DNA from: an uncultured Phycisphaerales bacterium
Lineage (GTDB): Bacteria; Planctomycetota; Phycisphaerae; Phycisphaerales; UBA1924
DNA length: 5,564 nt
Direction of reading: 5' to 3'
Assembly (NCBI GenBank): GCA_937891445.1
Contig: CALAFV010000559.1
Span: forward strand, 1 to 5,564
The notes beneath the pieces were generated by a model that saw only the letters and a list, made by a program, of their open reading frames with translations, had not been told where the DNA came from and ran no database searches. This document shows positions 1 through 5,481 of this stretch, piece after piece. Both the position numbers and the translations under genes were made by a program. Position 1 is the first letter of the stretch. Each line of letters starts with the position of its first letter.

Positions 1-651
1 GAGCACCATCAGGTGGTCGCTCACAGGGTGGTACACGAGCCACGCCCAGCCGGAGCCCTCGACCGCCTTCGCCGCGGCGCGGAAGTGGCTGCTGAAGGCG
101 TCGAATGAGCCGAAGTCCCGCGCGAGCGCTGTGGCGAGGTCGCCCTTGGGCTGCCCGCCGCCGCCGTCGTTGGGCGGGGCCATCGTCAGCCAGAAGATCG
201 TGTGGTTCACGTGCCCCGAGCCGTTGAACGCCAGTTCGCGGCTCCAGTGCTTCACCAGCGATGCGTCCCCCTCGCCGTTGCGGATCGCCTCCAGCGCCCG
301 CAGCGCGCGGTTCATCCCGTCCACGTAGGCCTTGTGGTGCTTGTCGTGGTGGATCGTCATCGTCTGGGCGTCGATGTGCGGCTCCAGCGCATCGGCCGGA
401 TAGGGGAGCGGCGGCAGCGTGTACTGCCCCGTCCTGGCGTCCCAGCCCAACTGCTCCGGGGTCAGGCCCCCGCCGTTCCCGTCGATCCTGACCGGCCGCG
501 GCATCGGGCGGTCCGGCCGCGACGGCGGTATCGCGGCGTGCGCCGCTCCGGCCGCCCCCAGCAGCCCCGCCGCCCCCAGCCCGAGCGCACCAAGGACCTC
601 GCGCCGGTCGAGTCCGTCCCGCTCCGGCACCATCGCGTCGCCGTCGTGCAT
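1..651 (-). CDS. Tat-exported Fe/Mn superoxide dismutase, N-terminal 217 codons (3' end cut by window edge)
   Basis: Superoxide dismutase converts superoxide to oxygen and hydrogen peroxide at a single Mn or Fe ion. The first 217 codons are present. Residues 15-39 look like a twin-arginine signal (DRREVLG, then an Ala/Gly/Leu-rich stretch ending AHA), so the enzyme is probably exported folded. A linker of about 35 residues follows. The dismutase domain starts near residue 76 (YTLPPLPY). It shows IHHDKHHKAYV (ligand His101; gate residues His105 and Tyr109) and GHVNHTIFW (ligand His150), then GSGWAWLV at 199-206. The last two ligands, an Asp and a His in the family DxWEHAYY motif, lie beyond the window edge. 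Gly146 sits where Fe enzymes usually carry an active-site Gln, which favours Mn; this is inference. The start at 651 is chosen because GGAGGG lies 6 bases upstream; a second Met at residue 7 has weaker support. It follows the Tubby-like gene by 76 bases. Confidence 0.95.
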   Translation of the reverse strand, partial: MHDGDAMVPERDGLDRREVLGALGLGAAGLLGAAGAAHAAIPPSRPDRPMPRPVRIDGNGGGLTPEQLGWDARTGQYTLPPLPYPADALEPHIDAQTMTIHHDKHHKAYVDGMNRALRALEAIRNGEGDASLVKHWSRELAFNGSGHVNHTIFWLTMAPPNDGGGGQPKGDLATALARDFGSFDAFSSHFRAAAKAVEGSGWAWLVYHPVSDHLMVL

Positions 652-657
652 GATCCG

Positions 658-663
658 CCCTCC
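658..663 (-). promoter_or_regulatory. Shine-Dalgarno site of the superoxide dismutase gene
   Basis: The minus strand reads GGAGGG, 6 bases before the ATG at 651. It supports this start, and so the full Tat signal, over the internal Met at 633. Confidence 0.75.
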
Positions 664-727
664 GTTTGTTCCAGGCCAGGGCCGCGGTTCCCCGGGGGAG
701 GGGGGGCGGCCCGGGCGAGATGGAAGG

Positions 728-1315
728 CTATCCCTGCCGCCCCTCGATCGCCGCAAGCAGGCACCCGGCCGCGAGGATCATCAGGTCGTCGATCTGGTCG
801 TGATCCGTGAGCACGGAAACCCCGAGGCGGTAGACGAACGGGTTGAAGTGCTGGCGGTACCACGCGATCCGCGTGCCGTTGCCGTCGGTCAGGCTGAACC
901 GCTGCGGCAGCAGCAGCGCGCCAAAATCGACGAACCGGCGGACCAGCGCCTTGAACGTCGAGTCCTCCAGCAGCACGGCGATCTGCCGGCCGGAGGCGTC
1001 CATGATGTGCCACTCATCTTTCAGGACCGATTTGAGACCCTTGCGGCGGAGCGAGCCGATCACCTCGCCCGTGGGGAGGCAGACGTCGTAGGTCGCTGCC
1101 CAGTCGATGATCTGGCGCGCGGCGATCCGCAGCAGTTCCCTGGACTCCGAGCGGTCGGTGTAGATCCGCAGGTCCTCTCTCAGCCGCAGGGCCCGCTGCT
1201 TGCAGTAGCCGATCGGCTGCCCCTGGGCGTTGTAGACGTCGAAGCCCGCGCCGAGGATGCGGAAAACCTGCCGCCGGATGGTGTAGCGCTCGCCGGGAGC
1301 CGCCTTGATCGCCAT
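728..1315 (-). CDS. LURP-one-related / Tubby C-terminal-like beta-barrel protein
   Basis: A protein of 195 residues that resembles the LURP-one-related (LOR) family, which shares the Tubby C-terminal and phospholipid scramblase fold: a 12-stranded barrel around one buried hydrophobic helix. The visible pattern fits. Short strands alternate with turns such as VYNAQGQPIG (28-36), CLPTGEVIGSLRRKG (79-93) and IMDASGRQIAVL (104-115). The protein ends in a hydrophobic segment after an Asp-rich turn (DHDQIDDLMILAAGCLLAAIE, 171-191), as expected for the central helix. There is no signal peptide, so it is probably cytoplasmic or at the inner face of the membrane. Bacterial members have no agreed function; eukaryotic relatives bind or move phospholipids. 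The start at 1315 is chosen for an ideal AGGAGGT site. An upstream Met at 1351 would extend the frame by 12 unconserved-looking residues inside the terminator T-run. The gene lies just after the tsf terminator, and superoxide dismutase follows 76 bases later, perhaps cotranscribed. The fold call is by eye and moderately sure. Confidence 0.75.
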   Translation of the reverse strand: MAIKAAPGERYTIRRQVFRILGAGFDVYNAQGQPIGYCKQRALRLREDLRIYTDRSESRELLRIAARQIIDWAATYDVCLPTGEVIGSLRRKGLKSVLKDEWHIMDASGRQIAVLLEDSTFKALVRRFVDFGALLLPQRFSLTDGNGTRIAWYRQHFNPFVYRLGVSVLTDHDQIDDLMILAAGCLLAAIEGRQG

Positions 1316-1319
1316 GGGG

Positions 1320-1326
1320 ACCTCCT
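1320..1326 (-). promoter_or_regulatory. Near-perfect Shine-Dalgarno site of the Tubby-like gene
   Basis: The minus strand reads AGGAGGT, 4 bases before the ATG at 1315. This decides the start codon against the upstream in-frame ATG at 1351, which would place the coding start inside the terminator tail. Confidence 0.85.
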
Positions 1327-1340
1327 GTGCCCCATGAGCA

Positions 1341-1381
1341 TCGGAAAACAAACGCGGCCGCTGGAAAAACCAGCGGCCGCG
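1341..1381 (-). terminator. Intrinsic terminator of the rpsB-tsf unit
   Basis: The arms at 1353-1364 and 1370-1381 are perfect 12-bp complements (CGCGGCCGCTGG on the plus strand), with a 5-base loop. On the minus strand the loop is TTTTT and the stem is followed by TTTGTTTTCC, a proper T-rich tail. On the plus strand the stem would be followed by GCAGATT, so the signal acts on leftward transcription. It lies 64 bases past the tsf stop codon. Confidence 0.9.
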
Positions 1382-1408
1382 GCAGATTCCAATCCAGAGG
1401 TCCCGTCG

Positions 1409-1429
1409 GACCCATACGTCGTACGGGTC
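1409..1429 (-). other. RNA hairpin just after tsf, paired only on the minus strand
   Basis: The minus-strand RNA folds into a 9-bp stem with a GAC triloop: GACCCGUAC pairs with GUAUGGGUC through one G-U wobble. The plus-strand copy would have an A-C mismatch at the same place, so the fold favours the leftward transcript. It begins 16 bases past the tsf stop and lies 27 bases before the intrinsic terminator. It may protect the 3' end from exonucleases or act as a first pause. It is also a near-palindrome that could be a DNA operator; this is less likely given its position. Confidence 0.55.
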
Positions 1430-1444
1430 GTCTCAAGGCCGTCC

Positions 1445-2263
1445 TCAGGCCCCGGTTTCGCCCACCGACCACCGCAGGAACGCGACGATCCGGGCCTTGG
1501 GCCCCAGCAGGTCCTTGACCTTCTTGGACGGGTCCATGATGAACGGCTGCTCGAGCAGGGCCACCTCCTCGAAGAACTTCCGCATCCCGCCCTCGACCAT
1601 CTTCTCGGCGATCTCCTTCGGCTTGCCCGACTCCATCGCCTGCTCGATGCGGAAGCGACGCTCCTTCTCGACGATGTCGGCCGGGATGTCGTTGGCCGAC
1701 ACGCCCAGCGGGCGCGGGACCGCGGCGGTCACGTGCATGCAGATCTGGCGCAGCGTCTCGTCCGAGATGTCGCCCTCGGCCTGGACGATCACGCCCGTCT
1801 TGCCGTCGTGGTGCACGTACGAGCCGAAGACGTTGGTGCCGCCCTCGTCGATCAACTTGTGCGCCCGGGCCAGCGAGCAGTTCTCGCCCGTGCTGATCCG
1901 CAGGTCGTCGATCAACTTGGTCATCGCCTCGGTCGCCCCCGACTCCCCGGCCGGCCCCTCCAGGGCCAGTTCGGCGCACCGCTGGGCCACGCCCACGAAC
2001 TTCTCGTTCTTGGCCGTGAAGTCCGTCTCGGCCCGCAGTTCGACGATGGTGGCGGCGTGCGGCGTCGTCGCGATCGCGATCCGCCCCTCCCCCGCCGCGC
2101 GGTCCGTCCGCGTCTCCATCTTCCCCTTGAGCTTCTTGCGCAGCAACTCCTCCGCCGCCTCCAGATTCCCATCAGCCTCCTGCAACGCCTTCTTACATTC
2201 CATCATTGAGAGCCCCGTCTTGTTGCGGAGCTTCATCACTTCAGAGGCGGGGATGTCGGCCAT
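1445..2263 (-). CDS. tsf: Elongation factor Ts
   Basis: EF-Ts is the nucleotide exchange factor that releases GDP from EF-Tu during translation in the cytoplasm. At 272 residues it is a full-length form, a little shorter than the roughly 283 residues of the E. coli protein. The N-terminal UBA-like helix bundle shows LRNKTGLSMMECKKAL (12-27). The core carries ETDFTAKN (79-86), whose Asp81-Phe82 pair matches the residues that displace the Mg ion in EF-Tu. The coiled-coil region is very well kept: SGKPKEIAEKMVEGGM (212-227), then QPFIMDPSKKV (239-249). The C-terminus ends FLRWSVGETGA, without the long final helix of E. coli. The start at 2263 gives the family N-terminus and has GGAGA 7 bases upstream. 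It follows rpsB by 160 bases and has its own candidate promoter in that gap, so it may be made both from the rpsB transcript and independently. Confidence 0.98.
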   Translation of the reverse strand: MADIPASEVMKLRNKTGLSMMECKKALQEADGNLEAAEELLRKKLKGKMETRTDRAAGEGRIAIATTPHAATIVELRAETDFTAKNEKFVGVAQRCAELALEGPAGESGATEAMTKLIDDLRISTGENCSLARAHKLIDEGGTNVFGSYVHHDGKTGVIVQAEGDISDETLRQICMHVTAAVPRPLGVSANDIPADIVEKERRFRIEQAMESGKPKEIAEKMVEGGMRKFFEEVALLEQPFIMDPSKKVKDLLGPKARIVAFLRWSVGETGA

Positions 2264-2319
2264 GGGGGAGTCTCCGGCGTCGGTTGGTTGCTTGGTGCGG
2301 ATCGGTCAAGTCCCGCGCG

Positions 2320-2348
2320 ACTGTACGCGGTTGGGTGTGAGGTGTGAA
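2320..2348 (-). promoter_or_regulatory. Candidate sigma-70-type promoter for tsf
   Basis: The minus strand reads TTCACA (2348-2343), a 17-base spacer, then TACAGT (2325-2320). These match TTGACA at 5 of 6 and TATAAT at 4 of 6, with ideal spacing, in an otherwise very G+C-rich gap. Transcription would begin near 2313 and leave a leader of about 50 bases before tsf. No experiment is implied; in this sequence background such a pair is notable but could occur by chance. Confidence 0.45.
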
Positions 2349-2423
2349 CAGCGGACGGAAGATCCCGCGGTCCGTGCGGGGGGCTGGGTCGGGGCCCGGG
2401 CGGACGGGCGGTCCGAGCGGGGA

Positions 2424-3251
2424 TCAGCCGTTGTTGGCCACCACGGGCTCGGTCGCGGTGGGTGAACCGCCCTCATCGTCGGCGCGGAACTGGGCGCGGC
2501 GGGAGCGGCGGGGCTGGCCCTCGGCGGCGGGCTGGCCGGCGGCGGCCTCGTCACGCGGACGGGCCTCGCGGGCCTGCTTGCCGTCGGCGCAGGCGAGGCA
2601 GAGTTCGCGGATTACGACGTCGATGGAGCGCATCGAGTCGTCGTTGCCGGGGATCGGGATGTCGGCCAGATCGGGGTCGCCGTCGGTGTCGATGAGGCAG
2701 ATTGTGGGGATGCCGAGTTTGCGGGCCTCGCGGAGGGCGTTGACCTCGCGCTTCACATCGATGACGACCAGGGCGCCGGGGAGTTTGTCCATGGCGCGGA
2801 TGCCGCGGAGGTTGCGCTCGATCTTCGCCTTCTCGCGGCGGAGTTGCGACTCCATCTTCTTGGAGTAGGAGGCGAAGTTGTCGTGCTGCTCAATCTGCTC
2901 GAGTTCCTCGAGGCGCTTGAGACGCTGACGGATGGTGCGGAAGTTGGTCAGCGTGCCGCCGAGCCAGCGCTCGGTGACGTAGTGCATCTTGATGTCGCCG
3001 ACCCGCTGCTCGAGGACGGAGCGGGCCTGGCGCTTGGTGCCGACGAAGCAGACGTCTTTACCCTCGGCCACGACCTTCGTGAGGAACTTCTTGGCCAGCA
3101 GGAGCCCCTTGACGGTCTCCTTGATGTCGATGATGTGGATGCCGTTGCGCTTGCCGTAGATGTATGGGGCCATCTTCGGGTTCCAGCCGCTGGAGCGCTG
3201 GCCGAAGTGGATGCCGGCTTCGATGAGGTCCTGGACGAGGGAGGAGGCCAT
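2424..3251 (-). CDS. rpsB: 30S ribosomal protein S2 with a long C-terminal tail
   Basis: S2 is a late-assembling protein of the small ribosomal subunit that sits near the mRNA exit side and helps S1 bind. The core is unmistakable: AGIHFGQRSSGWNPKM (12-27), IYGKRNGIHIIDI (31-43), FVGTKRQA (69-76), RWLGGTLTNFRTI (95-107), a charged coiled-coil hairpin at about 108-150, and IDTDGDPDLADIPIPGNDD (187-205). The core ends near residue 225. A low-complexity tail of about 50 residues follows, rich in Ala, Gly, Pro, Arg and acidic residues, including RRSRRAQFRADDEGG. This makes it 275 residues against about 240 in E. coli. In the first motif the usual FGHQT reads FGQRS, so the conserved His is Gln here. 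The start at 3251 has AAGGAA 7 bases upstream. It is the first gene of the rpsB-tsf pair and is preceded by a leader of about 200 bases. Confidence 0.98.
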   Translation of the reverse strand: MASSLVQDLIEAGIHFGQRSSGWNPKMAPYIYGKRNGIHIIDIKETVKGLLLAKKFLTKVVAEGKDVCFVGTKRQARSVLEQRVGDIKMHYVTERWLGGTLTNFRTIRQRLKRLEELEQIEQHDNFASYSKKMESQLRREKAKIERNLRGIRAMDKLPGALVVIDVKREVNALREARKLGIPTICLIDTDGDPDLADIPIPGNDDSMRSIDVVIRELCLACADGKQAREARPRDEAAAGQPAAEGQPRRSRRAQFRADDEGGSPTATEPVVANNG

Positions 3252-3362
3252 GGGTCGGTTCCTTGCAGCGACACCGGCGCGAGTCGGGACAATCGGAGGC
3301 GCCGGTCAGAGTGGGAACCACCCGCCGCACACCCGGACGCACGCACAAGGGCGCTTGGTCGT

Positions 3363-3383
3363 GGCCGGAGGGTGTCCCCGGCC
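3363..3383 (-). other. Hairpin in the rpsB leader
   Basis: The arms GGCCGG (3363-3368) and CCGGCC (3378-3383) pair perfectly, with two more inner pairs after one mismatch. The hairpin falls between the candidate promoter and the rpsB start, about 110 bases before the coding region. S2 is known to control its own operon through leader RNA in some bacteria, so this could be part of such a control region. In G+C-rich DNA short hairpins of this kind are common, so the call is weak. Confidence 0.25.
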
Positions 3384-3465
3384 GATTCACAATGTGTCAT
3401 TGGCCTCGCCCGCGCTCCGTCGCCACGGGCCCCGGCCCTCGGCCGCCGATTCCGGCCGACCCCGG

Positions 3466-3493
3466 AGTATATGGAGCGGGTGGGGCCGGGCAA
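3466..3493 (-). promoter_or_regulatory. Candidate sigma-70-type promoter for rpsB-tsf
   Basis: The minus strand reads TTGCCC (3493-3488), a 16-base spacer, then TATACT (3471-3466). The -10 box matches TATAAT at 5 of 6 and is one of very few A/T-rich hexamers in this region; the -35 box matches at 4 of 6. It lies between the end of the YjbQ-family gene and rpsB, and would give a leader of about 205 bases. The 297 bases from 3252 to 3548 hold no gene that I can support. Confidence 0.45.
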
Positions 3494-3548
3494 GGCTGGG
3501 AGAGCGGGGGAGGCCGGGGAAACCGGGCTTTGCGGCCGCGCCAACGGC

Positions 3549-3995
<447 letters not shown>

Positions 3996-4045
3996 CAACG
4001 AGGTATAGCCGCGCGGCGGGCGTCGTGCGGCTGCCCGGCATGAAG

Positions 4046-4075
4046 CCGCCGCCGGCGCTGGCGCGCCGGCGGCGG
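4046..4075. other. Strong G+C hairpin between the two-domain exported protein and the YjbQ gene
   Basis: The arms at 4046-4058 and 4063-4075 are perfect 13-bp complements around a 4-base TGGC loop. It lies about 53 bases past the stop of the exported-protein gene and about 50 bases before the YjbQ start. Neither strand has a T-rich tail after the stem (the minus strand continues CTTCATG), so it is not a classical intrinsic terminator. It may end transcription without a T-run or stabilise the upstream mRNA 3' end. Confidence 0.5.
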
Positions 4076-4127
4076 TCAGGGGCACACTCCCCGGTCTGCG
4101 ATCGTGGGCGGCTGCGGGGGCTGCGCC

Positions 4128-5138
4128 TCAATCCTGGCTGCCGCGGACTTCCCACGGTGAACCGCCGGTGTTGGAGGGGGCGTCGCGGCGCTGCTTGATC
4201 TGCTTCGTGCGGCCGTCCGCCTCGACCTCATCGGCGAGGTACATGGTCTCGCCGAGTAGTTCGATGCCGCGTGCCTTCACCGTGATCGTGTCGCCCTGCT
4301 CGATGTTGAGGTCGCGGAGTTGCTGCTGGGGGCCGAGGTTGACCAGGTGTTCTTCTCCCTCGTCGGTGCGCACCTTGACGAGGGTGTACGGCTCGCTGTC
4401 GCCGATTCGGAGTTGCTCCTTGCTGATGATGCGGCCCTCGATCTCGCGCCGGGCGCCGTAGGCGGCGCTCTGCATCCGGGGCTGCTGGCGCTGCTGCATC
4501 GCGCCGCGGCCGGTGTCCTGACTGCCGGCCTGCATGCCCCGGCCCATTTCGCGGCCCATGCCGCGCTGGATGTTCATCGTCCCCTCGTCCGTGCGGAGGC
4601 GGTCGGCGAAGAGCACGGGGCGGTCGTTGACGACGATGATCCGGCCGGAGAGTTCGATCTGGTCCCCTTCCTGCACTTGCACCTGGTTCATGTGGACGGG
4701 GCCGAGATCGGCGAAGGCGACGTTGCCGTCGTCCTTGCGGATTTTGGCGAGCATGTGCGGCCGGGGCATGCCTTCGAGGCGAGCGGTCTTGGTGGCCTCG
4801 ACGGTGCCGCGCACGCGGGTCTGGCCGCCGCGCATCGACGTCTGCATGAACGTGACACCGCCGCCGCCTTCCTTCTCGCGCTGGGCCTGCTCGCGGAGTT
4901 GCTCGAAGTCGAAGCGCGAGATGCGGTAGACCGTGTCGGTCTGTCCATCGCCGTCGAGGTCAACGCCGACGATCGTGACGGACTCGGGCTCGAGTTGGGC
5001 GGTGTCCATCGCCTGCTGCGGGTGCTGTTTCTCGTCCTTGTCCTGCTCCTGACGCTGCTGGGCCGACGCCCACGGCGCGGCGAGCCCGGCGGCGGCCGCG
5101 ACGAGGAGAACGTTCCGACAGAGCCTGCCTCGGTCCAT
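4128..5138 (-). CDS. Exported protein with two tandem OB-like beta domains, function unknown
   Basis: A 336-residue protein I cannot assign to a named family. Residues 1-26 form a Sec signal (charged MDRGRLCR, hydrophobic core, cleavage after ASA), so it is periplasmic or secreted. A Gln/charge-rich stretch follows, then DLDGDGQTD (60-68), which resembles the Ca-binding loops of dockerin or FG-GAP repeats. Two related domains of about 75 residues come next. Domain 1 (107-186) has RGTVEA, ADLGP (143-147), EGDQIELSG (157-165) and LFADRLRTDEG. Domain 2 (231-309) has EGRIIS, VNLGP (266-270), QGDTITVKA (281-289) and YLADEVEADG. The spacing between these marks agrees within one residue, so they are a duplication, and the strand pattern fits an OB-like barrel. 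The linker (187-230) is rich in Met, Gln, Arg and Gly. The start at 5138 is set by AAAGGA 6 bases upstream; a longer frame from 5177 is not favoured. Confidence 0.88.
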   Translation of the reverse strand: MDRGRLCRNVLLVAAAAGLAAPWASAQQRQEQDKDEKQHPQQAMDTAQLEPESVTIVGVDLDGDGQTDTVYRISRFDFEQLREQAQREKEGGGGVTFMQTSMRGGQTRVRGTVEATKTARLEGMPRPHMLAKIRKDDGNVAFADLGPVHMNQVQVQEGDQIELSGRIIVVNDRPVLFADRLRTDEGTMNIQRGMGREMGRGMQAGSQDTGRGAMQQRQQPRMQSAAYGARREIEGRIISKEQLRIGDSEPYTLVKVRTDEGEEHLVNLGPQQQLRDLNIEQGDTITVKARGIELLGETMYLADEVEADGRTKQIKQRRDAPSNTGGSPWEVRGSQD

Positions 5139-5144
5139 AGCGGG

Positions 5145-5150
5145 TCCTTT
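5145..5150 (-). promoter_or_regulatory. Shine-Dalgarno site of the exported two-domain protein
   Basis: The minus strand reads AAAGGA, 6 bases before the ATG at 5138. It selects this start, which gives a clean Sec signal, over the in-frame ATG at 5177, which would add 13 hydrophilic residues in front of the signal. Confidence 0.7.
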
Positions 5151-5275
5151 CAAAGTTGTGTGCCTCCGCTGATCCACCCTGTCCCGCCGCGGGGCGCGGT
5201 GGGTCTGGTGTCGCGCCGCGCGGCGGCGAACGACTCGCGCGGCACTGTTCGCGCGGGGCGCGGAGGGGTCAACGG

Positions 5276-5301
5276 GTGCGCCCGGTTGTGGGTGGGCGCA
5301 C
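5276..5301. repeat. Inverted repeat in the guaA downstream gap
   Basis: The arms GTGCGCCC (5276-5283) and GGGCGCAC (5294-5301) are perfect 8-bp complements with a 10-base loop. It could be a weak terminator for guaA or an mRNA stability element; no T-run follows on the minus strand. Confidence 0.35.
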
Positions 5302-5481
5302 GGAGCGTCCGCCGCGGAGATCCGGGGATCGCCACAGGCGGCGCGGGGCTTTGCGCTCTAGGCCGAATGCGGCTTGGCGGGCGGGCTGCCGAGCGCATCT
5401 TTCACATAGAGTTCACGCACCACGACCAGCCCGACGGCGGCGGGGCCGTGGCGTCCGACACAAGTGTATGCGTGGCGGGGA

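Larger units (their letters stand above)
5139..5481. other. 343-base intergenic region with no supportable gene
   Basis: I find no convincing gene here between the guaA stop and the exported-protein gene. It holds an 8-bp inverted repeat (5276-5283 with 5294-5301, GTGCGCCC) around a 10-base loop, and several short G+C palindromes near 5212-5255. A locally A/T-richer patch lies at 5396-5418. A short minus-strand frame ending in TAG at about 5361 is too short and lacks a ribosome site. Promoters for the exported-protein gene must lie here, but the only -35-like TTGACC (5272-5267) has a poor -10 partner. No T-tailed terminator for guaA is visible. Confidence 0.6.

Noticed and set aside
1014..1979. 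321-codon open frame on the minus strand in another frame
   Set aside because: It overlaps both tsf and the Tubby-like gene out of frame and runs through the terminator; it has no ribosome site and the product is Arg/Gly-rich.
419..2209. 596-codon open frame on the plus strand
   Set aside because: It runs antisense to the dismutase, Tubby-like and tsf genes. Its product is Arg/Asp/Leu/His-rich with no fold-like pattern, and it crosses the terminator. It is a product of strong third-position G+C bias.
3996..4085. 30-codon N-terminal extension of the YjbQ-family protein
   Set aside because: The extra residues are Ala/Arg/Pro-rich and encoded partly by the 4046-4075 hairpin. Family members begin close to the chosen Met, and no ribosome site supports the longer form.
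5244..5272. TTGACC with AACAGT as a promoter for the exported protein gene
   Set aside because: The -35 box is good, but the -10 box matches only 3 of 6 positions, which is what chance gives in this sequence.
5396..5460. Possible tRNA or small RNA in the A/T-richer patch after guaA
   Set aside because: I could not find a T-loop consensus, cloverleaf arms or an acceptor stem on either strand.
5361..5481. Short minus-strand frame ending RELYVKDALGSPPAKPHSA before a TAG
   Set aside because: It has no ATG and no Shine-Dalgarno site, only possible GTG starts giving about 22 residues. The composition is not distinct enough to call a small gene.
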